Of a stretch of DNA of 64,000 nt, positions 34,684 through 43,978 are shown in pieces. Within the stretch, counting starts at the first letter, position 1, and each line of letters starts with the position of its first letter. Below the pieces are notes generated by a model that made no database searches, was not told the DNA's origin, and saw only the letters and a list, made by a program, of their open reading frames with translations. The position numbers were made by a program, and so were the translations under genes. This stretch comes from Phenylobacterium parvum (GTDB taxonomy: Bacteria > Pseudomonadota > Alphaproteobacteria > Caulobacterales > Caulobacteraceae): the NCBI RefSeq assembly GCF_003150835.1, contig NZ_CP029479.1, forward strand, positions 558,001-622,000. Reading direction: 5' to 3'.

Positions 34684-35436
34684 TCAGAAGGCGTAGCGGT
34701 AGCCGAAGACCGGGCCAGCCAAGGTCAGGTCGGTCTTGAGCTTCCGGCCGGTCGCCTCGAGATTGTAGACCCGCACGCCGCCGTAGAGGCTCGAGGCCTC
34801 GTTCAGGCTGTAGTTGGCGGTGGCGATGGCCTGCCAGGTCTTGAGGTTGCCGCCGCCCAGGCCGGCGTAGTCCACATAGCCGGCGAGGGTCCAGTTCTCA
34901 CCCGAGCGGACCTTGCCTCGGACGCCGATCATGGGCTGCCAGCCGTCCACCTCGTTCTCGGAGGTCACGCCGGGCTGCCCGGGGCGGCTGATGCCTGCCT
35001 TCAGCTTGAACTTGCTGTAGCGGGCGCCGCCAACGAGATCGATCGAACCGCGCTCGTGCTCATAAACCCGAGCGAAGCCGGCGACCGTCGCCTCGGTCGT
35101 CGAACCCGCGATCTTGCTGTTGATCACTGGCGTCCCGCCCAGCTCGACATCCGGCTTGACGGTGAACTTGACGTAGCCCACGTCGCCCATGACCCCGAAG
35201 CGGCCCTTCCGGGCCTCCGCCGTGCCCATGAAGGCGCCGGTCAGGTGACTGAGGATATCCTTGAAGGTGATCTCGATGTCCGCAGTCGGGCCATCAGGCG
35301 GCACCTGGCTGTCACCCACGACACCCGGTCCCCAGAGATAGGGAGAGACGGACACTTCCCAGTCATCGCTGGCCTGGGCGGCGCCCGCGGCGAGGAGAAG
35401 GGACAGGGCGGGCAAGGCTACGCGCAGAATCTTCAT
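34684..35436 (-). CDS. outer-membrane beta-barrel protein
   Basis: 250 aa. Signal peptide MKILRVALPALSLLLAAG to AQA, then SDDWEVSVSPYLWGPG and alternating strands with aromatic ends, finishing in Phe (FGYRYAF), the outer-membrane assembly signature. About eight to ten strands. Cargo or ligand unknown. Similar proteins are annotated as outer-membrane porin-like or hypothetical barrel proteins. Confidence 0.82.
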   Translation of the reverse strand: MKILRVALPALSLLLAAGAAQASDDWEVSVSPYLWGPGVVGDSQVPPDGPTADIEITFKDILSHLTGAFMGTAEARKGRFGVMGDVGYVKFTVKPDVELGGTPVINSKIAGSTTEATVAGFARVYEHERGSIDLVGGARYSKFKLKAGISRPGQPGVTSENEVDGWQPMIGVRGKVRSGENWTLAGYVDYAGLGGGNLKTWQAIATANYSLNEASSLYGGVRVYNLEATGRKLKTDLTLAGPVFGYRYAF

Positions 35437-35554
35437 GGCGGTCTCCGGACGGTGCGGTCGTTGGCTCTGGGGGCGAATTCCCGAAGTGCCGTAGACCGAT
35501 GTCCGTCGGTAGACTGTATGAAGTTAGACGATTGTGACCTGAGGTTATCGCTCG

Positions 35555-36067
35555 TCAGGCGGATACGACGGCCTTGGTCAGGCTCTTGGTCAGGATGCCG
35601 ATCGCCGCCTCACGGTCGATCCGCTCGATCGCGGCGACCTCTCGGGCCATCCTGTCCAGGGCCGACTCATAGAGTTGCCGCTCGGAATAGGACTGCTCCG
35701 GCTGGTTCTCGGCCCGGTGCAGGTCGCGGACCACCTCGGCGATCGAGATCAGGTCGCCGGAATTGATCTTGGCCTCGTATTCCTGGGCGCGGCGCGACCA
35801 CATGGTGCGCTTCACCCGGGCGCGGCCCTTCAGGGTGGTCAGGGCCTGGCTGACGACATTCCCCTCGGCCAGCGACCGAAGGCCCGAGACCTTGGCCTTG
35901 GCGGTAGGCACCCGGAGGGTCATCTTTTCGTGGTCGAAGGTGATCACGTAGACTTCAAGCGAATAGCCGGCGACTTCCTGGGTCTCGATCCCCTGGACCT
36001 GCCCGACGCCATGCGCCGGATAGACCACGTGATCGCCCACAGTGAACTGAAGACCGTCCTTGCTCAT
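35555..36067 (-). CDS. cdnL: CarD/CdnL family RNA polymerase-binding regulator
   Basis: 170 aa. The N-terminal Tudor-like domain (QFTVGDHVVYPAHGVGQVQGI) binds the polymerase beta subunit, and the helical C-terminal domain has the promoter-contacting Trp (KRTMWSRRAQEYEAK). It stabilises open complexes at housekeeping promoters. It belongs to the block carD-fdxA-S4-helicase. Confidence 0.94.
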   Translation of the reverse strand: MSKDGLQFTVGDHVVYPAHGVGQVQGIETQEVAGYSLEVYVITFDHEKMTLRVPTAKAKVSGLRSLAEGNVVSQALTTLKGRARVKRTMWSRRAQEYEAKINSGDLISIAEVVRDLHRAENQPEQSYSERQLYESALDRMAREVAAIERIDREAAIGILTKSLTKAVVSA

Positions 36068-36117
36068 ACAGTGATCCCCTCAACACACTTCCTGGCTCGC
36101 CAGCCTTCTCTTCCGCC

Positions 36118-36139
36118 CGGGACAAACCCTCCTGTCCCG
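36118..36139. other. hairpin in the fdxA-cdnL intergenic region
   Basis: CGGGACA, eight-base loop, TGTCCCG: perfect seven-pair inverted repeat within the 259-bp gap between fdxA and cdnL. It could lie in the cdnL 5' leader or end fdxA transcripts. The rest of the gap shows no gene. Confidence 0.4.
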
Positions 36140-36326
36140 CAAAGCGCGCGGGGCTGGAGCCTGTCTGTTTCCGGTGGCTTCCGGTCAGGACACCCTTCGC
36201 CTTCCAGGGGCGGAGGTCGACGGCGAGCGACGACTCGTGGACACAAAGACCCAGGCGGGAGTCCGCCAGAGACGCGCGGTCCTATCACAAAAGCGAAAAC
36301 AAAGAAAGGCTTGCGCCGTGCGGGCC

Positions 36327-36668
36327 TCAGGAACCCTTGCCGGGCTGCTCGCTGAAATATTTCTCGAACTTGCCGGTTTCGCGTTCGAAGTCCGTGGCGT
36401 CCGCCGGCGGCTCGCCCTTGAGGGTGATGTTCGGCCAGACCTTGGCGTACTCGGTGTTGACGCGCAGCCACTTGCCGTCCGGGGTGTCCTCGGTGTCCGG
36501 CTTGATGGCGTCGACCGGGCACTCCGGCTCGCAGACCCCGCAGTCGATGCACTCGTCGGGGTTGATCACGAGGAAGTTCTCGCCCTCGTAGAAGCAGTCG
36601 ACCGGACACACCTCCACGCAGTCCATGAACTTACATTTGATGCAGGGGTCCATGACGATGTAGGTCAT
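36327..36668 (-). CDS. fdxA: 7Fe ferredoxin FdxA
   Basis: 113 aa, with [22 protein letters not shown] and [18 protein letters not shown] giving one [3Fe-4S] and one [4Fe-4S] cluster as in Azotobacter-type FdxA (Cys-rich motifs cited in outline). Cytoplasmic electron carrier of unknown partner. Start ATG is clear from the family N-terminus. Confidence 0.95.
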   Translation of the reverse strand: MTYIVMDPCIKCKFMDCVEVCPVDCFYEGENFLVINPDECIDCGVCEPECPVDAIKPDTEDTPDGKWLRVNTEYAKVWPNITLKGEPPADATDFERETGKFEKYFSEQPGKGS

Positions 36669-36751
36669 CGCGGCTCTCAGGCTCCGGGCGCAGGTCGCTT
36701 CCGGCGCGGGTTCTCGCGGTCCGCGCGGGGGATGTCAATGCCGCCCGCCGT

Positions 36752-39136
36752 TCAGCGCGCCGGCGACAGTTTCAGGACCCGCTCCGTCGCCGCCTCCACC
36801 GCCTCCCGGCTGTAGACCAGGGGCAGGTAGCCGCCCTTCACCCAGACCGGGAAAAGGTCGCGGGCATGGGGGCTGTCCACATCCCCGGACTGGCCGGGCG
36901 TGTTGATGAACCGGCTGGCGTCCCAGTTCCCCACGTCCAGCACCATCCGGAAGGAGGCGCCCGACGTCACGCGGAAATCCTCGGCGCGCCAGGACGCCGC
37001 CAGGGGGGAAAGCGAGGTCCCGGCCATGGGGGCGGGCCCAACGCTCAGGCCTTCGCGGTCGCGGCCCTCGGCCAGGGGCGCCAGCACGTGGGTGAACTCC
37101 GCCTGGTGCAGGCGTCCCCAGGACCAGGACCCGGGGTCGGGGCCCATCCGGGCCTCGGCCTCGCGGGCGGCCGCCCCCAGGCTCTCCAGCAGCACGACCC
37201 TGCGGGCGCCGTCGGGATCCGGCCCCAGGGCCGAACCCGGCGCGTCCAGGAGGTCCATGACCGCCGCCTGGTCCCCGCCCCCGATCAGGCTGCGGACCTT
37301 TTCCGGCGCCGCCCGGCCCACCACGGCGGGTCCGAGGTGTTTGCCGGTCCAGATCAGGTAGACAGCCGCTGCTGCGCTGTCGGCGCTCGCCCTGCCGTCC
37401 CATCCGCGCAGGAGGTCCAGCGCCCGGGCGGTGAGGGGATCGTCCGATTTAAGGGGCGCCAGCAGCTTGAGCAGGCGTCGGGAAGTGATGTCGGCGGGGT
37501 CTGTCTGGAGGGCCATCGCCGCCTCGAGGCTGATCTTGCCGTCGGCGCCCAGGACCTCCTCGATCCGTTGGATGCGGGATGGGTTCGACCACTCGAACCC
37601 GACCTTCCGTTCGGCGACGGGGTATCCGGGGGGAAGGTTCATGGCGTTCGCCGTGGCGATGAAGCCTTCGGCCGGATCGACCCGGGAAGGCAGTTCGTCC
37701 TGTGAAAGGAAGCCGCGCCATTCATACTGTCCGTCTCCGGGAACGGGCAGCAGGCCGTCCCAATTGGGCCGGCCGGGGACAAGGCCGGCCGCCACCCAGC
37801 CGATCCGGCCGGTCACGTCAGCATAGACCTGGTTCTCGCTGGGCGTACCCCAGTTCGCCAGGGCGGCCTTGAACTCGGGCCAGGAGCGGGCGTTCATGTA
37901 ACCGAGGGATCCGAAGTAGGCGCTCGCGCCGGGCTCTGCCCATACGGAACGCAGGGCGAAGGCCTTGCGCCCGGAGGGGTCGGCGAAGATCACCGGCCCG
38001 TGGCGGGTGAACCGGAGCTCCATCTCGCGCGACGCCTCTCCACGCACCTCGATGCGCTCGCGTACGGTCATCATCCGCGCCCATCCCTCTCCTGACCGGT
38101 AGAGGCCTGGGTCCTCGGGCGAGGTCTCATAGACGTAGAGGTCTTCCTGGTCGGCGTAGAAGATGGTGAGGCCGAAGGCGATCGTCCCGTTGTGGCCGAT
38201 GGATACCCCTGGCAGGGCAGGCTCCCCGGCGCCGATCACCGACAGGCCTGGCGCTTCCAGGTGGGCGACATAGCGCAGGGAGGGCAGTCCATGGTCCCGG
38301 TGCGGGTCATTGGCCAGGATGGGTCGCCCGGTCGTCGTCTTTGACGGTGCGATGGTCCAGTTGTTCGACCCCTGGGAGTCGGGAAGCGGAGCCTCCGCAG
38401 CCAGGCGCCGGCGGGCGGAGTCGAACCGGACGCCGCGGGTGGCCAGGTTGTAGTCCTTCAAGACATCCGCCGGGATGGCGCAGGGATCGAGACCTTGGGG
38501 GACCGAGGGGGTCCAGTCCGGCTCCAGCTTCTTGAACAGGCGGTCCGCCCCGGGGCCGCCGGCGCAGAGGATCCGGGCCCGTGCGACCTCCATCCCGGCG
38601 TTCCGGGTCAGGCCGTGGCTGCGGATGCGGACGACGTCCTCCGGCGCCCAGCGGTCCGGCCTTGTGCCGGCGATCCGGAACTCCCGGGGCAGGGGGCGTC
38701 GGCCGTCCAGGATTTCATCCACGTAGGCGTTGATCCCGGCCACGAAGGCCTCGGTATCCGTCTTTGCCGAGGCTCCGTAGGCGGCCCACTCGGCAGCCAT
38801 GTCGCCGCGGTACAGGAATAGCCGGGCGGCGCGGTCCTGTTCGGCGAAGTCCGGTCCGAAGTCCCGCGCCAGCAGGCCCAGCCCGCGCTTTCTCCAGAGG
38901 TCGATCTGCCACAGCCGGTCCCGGGCGGCGTTGTAGCCCTGCACGAAGAAGGCGTCCCGGGCCGACCGGGCGTAGATGTGAGGCACTCCCCAGCGGTCGA
39001 TGCGGATCTCTGCGGGCGCCGACAGGCCGGCGATCTTTCGGGTCTCCACGGGCGGTTTCGCGGCAAGTGCCGACGCCCCGGGCGCCAGGACGGCTGCAGC
39101 GATCAGGACCCACAGCACCGCCAGTCTTCCCTTCAT
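36752..39136 (-). CDS. penicillin acylase family (S45) N-terminal nucleophile hydrolase
   Basis: 794 aa. Signal peptide MKGRLAVLWVLIAAAVLAPG to ALA. The alpha-chain region is followed by the autocleavage site G256-S257-N258-N259-W, whose Ser becomes the N-terminal nucleophile. Further family motifs are ILANDPHRDHGLPS, FGLTIFYADQEDLYVYE and a C-terminal NWDASRFINTPGQSGD. Periplasmic amidase acting on acyl-amides such as acyl-homoserine lactones or beta-lactams; the substrate is unknown. It sits between fdxA and the S4 gene, splitting a conserved block. Confidence 0.92.
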   Translation of the reverse strand: MKGRLAVLWVLIAAAVLAPGASALAAKPPVETRKIAGLSAPAEIRIDRWGVPHIYARSARDAFFVQGYNAARDRLWQIDLWRKRGLGLLARDFGPDFAEQDRAARLFLYRGDMAAEWAAYGASAKTDTEAFVAGINAYVDEILDGRRPLPREFRIAGTRPDRWAPEDVVRIRSHGLTRNAGMEVARARILCAGGPGADRLFKKLEPDWTPSVPQGLDPCAIPADVLKDYNLATRGVRFDSARRRLAAEAPLPDSQGSNNWTIAPSKTTTGRPILANDPHRDHGLPSLRYVAHLEAPGLSVIGAGEPALPGVSIGHNGTIAFGLTIFYADQEDLYVYETSPEDPGLYRSGEGWARMMTVRERIEVRGEASREMELRFTRHGPVIFADPSGRKAFALRSVWAEPGASAYFGSLGYMNARSWPEFKAALANWGTPSENQVYADVTGRIGWVAAGLVPGRPNWDGLLPVPGDGQYEWRGFLSQDELPSRVDPAEGFIATANAMNLPPGYPVAERKVGFEWSNPSRIQRIEEVLGADGKISLEAAMALQTDPADITSRRLLKLLAPLKSDDPLTARALDLLRGWDGRASADSAAAAVYLIWTGKHLGPAVVGRAAPEKVRSLIGGGDQAAVMDLLDAPGSALGPDPDGARRVVLLESLGAAAREAEARMGPDPGSWSWGRLHQAEFTHVLAPLAEGRDREGLSVGPAPMAGTSLSPLAASWRAEDFRVTSGASFRMVLDVGNWDASRFINTPGQSGDVDSPHARDLFPVWVKGGYLPLVYSREAVEAATERVLKLSPAR

Positions 39137-39192
39137 GTCTTCGCCTCCCCTTTCCCTAGACGCTAGGCGCCGGGGCGGGGCAGGGCAAGGGC

Positions 39193-39501
39193 TCAGGCGA
39201 CGCCGGTATCCGGGGTCGCGGGTGTCTCCAACGCCCGGTAAAGGGTCCGGGCCTCCGCCGGCGGCCCCCGGCGCTCGCCGAGGGCCAGGACTTCCACGGC
39301 GGTCAGCCGTCCCCCGGCGGCGAAGACGAGGTGATCGCCGGCCCTTAGGGGACGGGCGCACTTGTCGATCCGGCTCTCCGCGCCCTCCCGGGTCAGCCGC
39401 ACCCGGCCTTCATCCAGGAACCGGGCCGCCAGGCTCCGCGACTTGAAGAACCGCGCCCGCCAGAGCCAGACGTCCGCACGGACGGAATCCCCCCCGCTCA
39501 T
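39193..39501 (-). CDS. S4 domain RNA-binding protein, Hsp15 family
   Basis: 102 aa. The S4 domain spans VRADVWLWRARFFKSRSLAARF to KCARPLRAGDHLVF. Hsp15 binds 50S subunits with stalled nascent chains in E. coli; the role here is by homology. It overlaps the helicase stop by four bases (ATGA) and is co-transcribed with it. Confidence 0.9.
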   Translation of the reverse strand: MSGGDSVRADVWLWRARFFKSRSLAARFLDEGRVRLTREGAESRIDKCARPLRAGDHLVFAAGGRLTAVEVLALGERRGPPAEARTLYRALETPATPDTGVA

Positions 39502-42053
39502 CCGGCGGCCCGGCCGGGCCGACGGGGGCGGCGCCCCTTGCGCGGCCCCCGTGTGCGCGCCGGCTTGCCTTCCAGGAGGCGAAGGGCGGCCAGGGCCGAG
39601 AAGGGCGAGGCGTCGGAGATGGGAGCCTGGGGCCGGGGCGCCGGCGCCTTCCGACGGCGCCAGAGGACAGGTGCGTCCGTACGGGGCTTCTCCAGGGGCG
39701 CAAAGCCCAGGGCCCGCAGGACCGCAAAGAGGTGATCGACCGGGCCGTCCAGGATCTGGGAGAGGGCGGGCGCGACCTCGACGCCCCGGGGGGTGGAGGG
39801 GGCGGCGCGCAGGGCGCCGTCCAGGGCTTCCAGCCGGCTCGCCTCCACCAGGAGGTCTCCGGCCCGCCTCAGGCCCGCGGCCGCAAGGACCGGCTTTGGC
39901 GCGGCGTCCTGCCCGCGGGCCAGGCGGCCGGGGCGGGGCGGCGGCCGTCCGGGAGCCAGGACCGCCCGCACGAGGTCCAGGGCCTCCGGCGAGGGCAGCT
40001 CGGGAAGGAAGACGGAAAAGGCGCCCAGGCGCACGCCAAGGGTGCGTAGGCTGCGACGCTCAGCCGGCGACAGGGCGGCGGCCTCCTCGCGCACCTCCGC
40101 CCGGTCGAGCAGGCCGCCGGCCTCCACCAGGCGCCAGGCCAGGCCCCGGGCCAGTCCCCGCAGCTGGTCCGTGCGCAGGGCCTGGTCCAGGCGGGCGAGG
40201 GGCGCGAGCCGGCGACCGGCCTCCGCCGCGAGCCAGGCCTCGATCCGCCGCAGCGCCCGCTCCCGCACCGGCGCCGGGCCAAGATCGCCGAACAGCCCGG
40301 CCCGGGGAGCAAAGAGCCCTCCGCCCTGCACGCCGGCGGCGGCCTCGCCGCGCCAAAGGATCCGCCCGCCAGGCTCCAGGGCGAAGGCCTCATCGGGTTC
40401 AGCGGCCATCCGCCCCAGGCGTCGGGCGATCTCCGGGGCGGCGGCGGAGTTCGCGGCGGCGCGCAGGGCCTTCTCTTCCAGGGCTGAACCCGCCCGCTCG
40501 GGGGTGAAGACCACGCCGGTCAGGCGGCCCACGACCTGACCCTCGACCGTCACCACCCCGTCCCGCGAGACGCCAGCCAGGATTTCGCCGGAACTCCGCA
40601 GGGTGCGCATCAGCACGCTGGTCCGCCGGTCCACGAACCGGGCGGTCAGCTTCTCATGCAGGGTGTCCGAGAGGCGGTCTTCCAGGACGCGGGTCCGGCC
40701 CTGCCATCCGGCGGGGTCGCTCAGCCAGCCGGGGCGGTTGGCGACATAGGCCAGGGTCCGTACGTTCGACAGGCGGGCCTGGAGGGTGTCGATCTCGCCC
40801 TCGGTGCGATCCAGGCGGCGGAACTGGTCGGACATCCAGTCCTCGGGGATCCGGCGTCCGTGGCTGGAGAGCCAGAAGAAGAACTCCCGCGCCAGGCGCA
40901 GGTGCTCCTCCAGGCCGGTCTTGCGGAAGTCCGGGGTCTGGCAGACGTCCCAGAGGTGAAGGAGGGCGCTGCGGTCCCGGCAGCGGTCGGCCACCCGCGG
41001 GTCGGCGGCCAGTTGGCGCAGGGTGATCTCGTCCAGGGCCTCAGCCGACAGGGACAGGCCCTCGCGCCCCGGCGCCTCGCCCAGGGATCGCAGCAGTTCC
41101 CCAAGGGAGGCGAAGTCGAGTCGGGGATTTCGCCACTCGGCCGCAGGCGCCGGATCGTACCGATGAGCCTCGACCTGGGCGACGAGGCCCGGGTCCATCT
41201 CCTCGCAGTCGCCTGTGACCCCGAAGGTCCCGTCCTTCCGGTAGCGGCCGGCGCGACCGGCGATCTGCCCGACCTCCTGGGGATGAAGCGGCCGGGTCCT
41301 GCGGCCGTCGAACTTGTGCAGGCCGGCGAAGGCGACGTGGTCCACGTCCATGTTCAGGCCCATGCCGATGGCGTCGGTGGCCACAAGGAAGTCCACTTCG
41401 CCCGACTGGTAGAGCTCGACCTGGGCGTTCCGCGTCCGGGGGGAGAGCGAGCCCATGACCACCGCCGCTCCGCCGCGCTGGCGGCGGATCAGTTCGGCGA
41501 TGGCGTAGACCTGGTCTGCGGAGAAGGCGACTACGGCGGACCGGCGCGGCAGGCGGGTCAGCTTCTTCCCGCCTGCATAGGACAGGGTCGAGAACCGCTC
41601 CCGGCTGACGATCTCGGCGTCGGGCAGCAGGCGGCGGATCAGGGGCGCCATGGACAGCGAGCCCAGCAGGAGGGTCTCCGACCGGCCCCGGGCGTGCAGC
41701 AGGCGGTGGGTGAAGACGTGCCCGCGCTCGGGATCGGCGCAGAGCTGGATCTCGTCGACGGCCAGGAACTCCACCTCCCGGCTCAGGGGCATGGCCTCGA
41801 CCGTACAGACGAAGTAGGCCGCCCGGGGCGGGATGATCTTTTCTTCGCCGGTGATCAGGGCGACCGCCCGGGCGCCCCTGGCCCTGACGATGCGGTCGTA
41901 GATTTCCCGTGCGAGCAGGCGAAGGGGCAGGCCGATCATGCCGGAGGCGTGACCCAGCATCCGCTCGACGGCGAAATGGGTCTTTCCCGTGTTGGTCGGG
42001 CCGAGGACCGCGACCAGGCGCGATGGCGCAGGACCCAGCGAACGCTCGCTCAT
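39498..42053 (-). CDS. Suv3-like RNA/DNA helicase
   Basis: 851 aa superfamily 2 helicase. Walker A is GPTNTGKTHF, motif II is VDEIQ, motif III region LLLGSLSM, and the C-terminal RecA domain has VATDAIGMGLN and QIAGRAGRYRKDG. The long C-terminal region is Arg/Pro-rich and ends in a basic tail (RKGRRPRRPGRAAG). It is homologous to mitochondrial Suv3, which unwinds RNA for degradation. The start follows a gap shared with rpmB. Confidence 0.92.
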   Translation of the reverse strand: MSERSLGPAPSRLVAVLGPTNTGKTHFAVERMLGHASGMIGLPLRLLAREIYDRIVRARGARAVALITGEEKIIPPRAAYFVCTVEAMPLSREVEFLAVDEIQLCADPERGHVFTHRLLHARGRSETLLLGSLSMAPLIRRLLPDAEIVSRERFSTLSYAGGKKLTRLPRRSAVVAFSADQVYAIAELIRRQRGGAAVVMGSLSPRTRNAQVELYQSGEVDFLVATDAIGMGLNMDVDHVAFAGLHKFDGRRTRPLHPQEVGQIAGRAGRYRKDGTFGVTGDCEEMDPGLVAQVEAHRYDPAPAAEWRNPRLDFASLGELLRSLGEAPGREGLSLSAEALDEITLRQLAADPRVADRCRDRSALLHLWDVCQTPDFRKTGLEEHLRLAREFFFWLSSHGRRIPEDWMSDQFRRLDRTEGEIDTLQARLSNVRTLAYVANRPGWLSDPAGWQGRTRVLEDRLSDTLHEKLTARFVDRRTSVLMRTLRSSGEILAGVSRDGVVTVEGQVVGRLTGVVFTPERAGSALEEKALRAAANSAAAPEIARRLGRMAAEPDEAFALEPGGRILWRGEAAAGVQGGGLFAPRAGLFGDLGPAPVRERALRRIEAWLAAEAGRRLAPLARLDQALRTDQLRGLARGLAWRLVEAGGLLDRAEVREEAAALSPAERRSLRTLGVRLGAFSVFLPELPSPEALDLVRAVLAPGRPPPRPGRLARGQDAAPKPVLAAAGLRRAGDLLVEASRLEALDGALRAAPSTPRGVEVAPALSQILDGPVDHLFAVLRALGFAPLEKPRTDAPVLWRRRKAPAPRPQAPISDASPFSALAALRLLEGKPARTRGPRKGRRPRRPGRAAG

Positions 42054-42177
42054 CGCTTCAGGGTGGGGTGGGAATCGCAGCCCTGCAAGCGCCTGCCAGC
42101 CGCTTTCGGGCGGCGGAACACGAAAAGCCTTAACGGAGGAGGGCGGAGCGCACGAACGCGCATGAAACGAATCATGA

Positions 42178-42204
42178 CCGAATCAGCGACACCGCGCGAT
42201 TCGG
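42178..42204 (+). terminator. hairpin with two GANTC sites, possible terminator
   Basis: CCGAATC, 13 bases, GATTCGG, followed by ATTTTGTT. The two arms each contain a GANTC sequence, the CcrM methylation target of Caulobacterales. There is no obvious upstream gene on this strand, so it may end a small RNA or play a regulatory part. Confidence 0.35.
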
Positions 42205-42335
42205 ATTTTGTTCCATACTAGTAATTGTAGCGGAAGGTCCGTTAACCACAAATGAAAAAACACAACCATCCACAATCTTCTGTCTGGGCGCCCGGGTTGA
42301 GGATGCGGGGTCGCGCACCTGCCGGCCCTCAGCCT

Positions 42336-42365
42336 TGACCTCCGCCGTCGGCTTGGCCTATATCG
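42336..42365 (+). promoter_or_regulatory. candidate rpmB promoter
   Basis: TTGACC, 18 bases, TATATC ends about 57 bases before the rpmB ATG. Good sigma70-like match in an otherwise GC-rich leader. Confidence 0.5.
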
Positions 42366-42422
42366 CCGCTCCCCCGGCGGCCGCGCGGTTTCCGGGCCTC
42401 TTTCTATCGGGATGAAGAACCC

Positions 42423-42716
42423 ATGTCGCGCCGCTGTGAACTCTCTGGTGTCGGTCCGATGGTCGGCCACAACGTGAGCCACTCGAACGTCAAGACCAAG
42501 CGCCGCTTCCTGCCGGCCCTGGCGCCCGTGACCCTGCAGTCCGACGCCCTTGGTCAGACCTTCAAGCTGCGCATCACCAACGCCGTCCTGCGCACCCTGG
42601 ACTTCAAGGGCGGGCTCGACGCCTACCTGGTCAAGGCCCGCGACGAGGACCTCTCGCCCCGCGCCCTCAAGATCAAGCGGCAGGTCAAGGCCAAGCTCGC
42701 CGAGCAGGCCGCCTGA
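42423..42716 (+). CDS. rpmB: 50S ribosomal protein L28
   Basis: 97 aa: [20 protein letters not shown], then [12 protein letters not shown] and the basic C-terminal helix, as in alphaproteobacterial L28. Monocistronic, with its own promoter and a strong terminator 28 bases after the stop. Confidence 0.97.
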   Translation: MSRRCELSGVGPMVGHNVSHSNVKTKRRFLPALAPVTLQSDALGQTFKLRITNAVLRTLDFKGGLDAYLVKARDEDLSPRALKIKRQVKAKLAEQAA

Positions 42717-42744
42717 CGCCCGTCCCCATGGTGGGACCTGAAGG

Positions 42745-42769
42745 GGCCGCCCTCCGGGGCGGCCTTTTT
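42745..42769 (+). terminator. intrinsic terminator of rpmB
   Basis: GGCCGCCC, loop TCCG, GGGCGGCC, then five T: perfect eight-pair stem. Confidence 0.93.
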
Positions 42770-42862
42770 CGTTTCCGACGCGTCCGGTGCGTTGACGCAG
42801 TTGCGCCCAGCCGCCTGATCTGGTCCATCAGCTGGCGAGCCGCCTGACCCAGGAGCCTTGGA

Positions 42863-43969
42863 ATGAAGATCACCGCCGCCGTCGCCCGGCCCGGAAAGAC
42901 GGGCTTCGACCTGGAGGCCCTGACCCTCGAGGATCCCCGCGACGATGAGGTGCGGGTCCGCATCGCCGGGGTGGGCCTGTGCCATACCGACCTGGTCTTC
43001 CGGCACGCCGGCGAGGCCGTCTATCCCCTGCCGGCCGTCTTCGGGCATGAGGGCTCGGGCGTCGTCGAGGCGGTGGGGAGTGCGGTCACCCGTTTCCGGC
43101 CCGGCGACCGGGTGGCGATCAGCTATCGCTCCTGCGGCGCCTGCGACCGATGCCATGACGGCGACGCCCCCTACTGCCGCACCATGCCCCTCCTGAACTA
43201 CACCGGCGCCCGGACCGATGGCTCCCGAGCCCTGCATGACGGGGTGGGGGACGTCGCCTCCAACTTCTTCGGCCAGTCCTCCTTCGCCAGCCACGCCCTG
43301 ACCTACGAGCGCAATCTCGTGAAGCTACCCGACGACGTGCCTCTGGAACTGATGGGGCCCCTCGGATGCGGGATCCAGACCGGCGCCGGCGGGGTGATGA
43401 ACAGCCTGGCCGCCCGTGCGGGCTCCTCCATCCTGATCACCGGCGGCGGGTCGGTGGGCCTCAGCGCCGTCATGGGGGCGAAGATCCAGGACTGCGCGGT
43501 CATCATCGTGCTGGAGCCCATGGCCTCCCGGCGGGAACTGGCCCTCGAGCTGGGCGCCACCCACGTCCTCGATCCCGCTGCGACACCCGACCTCACGGCA
43601 GCCGTGCGCGCCATTACCCCCGTCGGGGTGGATTACGCCTTCGACACGACCGGCATCCCGGCGGTGCTGAACGCTGTCATGGCCGGTTGCCTGGGCTCGA
43701 AGAGCGTCTTCGGCATTGTCGGCGTCACCCCGCCGGGAACGCCGGCGCCGGGCGACATGGGGCAGATGATCACCTTTGGCCACACGGTGAAAGGCATCAT
43801 CGAGGGCGACGCCGATCCGGGCGTCTTCATCCCCCAACTGGTTGAGCACTATCGCGCTGGCCAGCTGCCCTTTGACCGGATGATCAAGACCTATCCCCTG
43901 GCCGAGATCGACCGCGCCATCGCCGAGCAGCATCAGGGACTGTGCGTGAAGGCGGTCCTGATCCCCTAG
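42863..43969 (+). CDS. zinc-dependent alcohol dehydrogenase (aryl-alcohol type)
   Basis: 368 aa medium-chain dehydrogenase. Catalytic zinc ligands are in GLCHTD and FGHEGSG with the later CGIQTG. The structural zinc loop is CGACDRCHDGDAPYC. The NAD site is GGGSVGLSAV with an acidic residue in VLEPM, favouring NAD. It most resembles benzyl/aryl-alcohol dehydrogenases. Ends nine bases before a convergent lipoprotein gene. Confidence 0.92.
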   Translation: MKITAAVARPGKTGFDLEALTLEDPRDDEVRVRIAGVGLCHTDLVFRHAGEAVYPLPAVFGHEGSGVVEAVGSAVTRFRPGDRVAISYRSCGACDRCHDGDAPYCRTMPLLNYTGARTDGSRALHDGVGDVASNFFGQSSFASHALTYERNLVKLPDDVPLELMGPLGCGIQTGAGGVMNSLAARAGSSILITGGGSVGLSAVMGAKIQDCAVIIVLEPMASRRELALELGATHVLDPAATPDLTAAVRAITPVGVDYAFDTTGIPAVLNAVMAGCLGSKSVFGIVGVTPPGTPAPGDMGQMITFGHTVKGIIEGDADPGVFIPQLVEHYRAGQLPFDRMIKTYPLAEIDRAIAEQHQGLCVKAVLIP

Positions 43970-43978
43970 ACCGGCGGC

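Larger units (their letters stand above)
42054..42422. other. 369-bp intergenic region between helicase and rpmB
   Basis: Holds divergent promoters for the helicase and rpmB. Features seen: a hairpin at 42178-42204, a locally AT-rich stretch about 42198-42285 with GTTAACC (CtrA half-site-like) at 42240, and a sigma70-like promoter at 42336-42365. No convincing ORF; a longer antisense frame crosses it but looks like a shadow. Confidence 0.6.
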
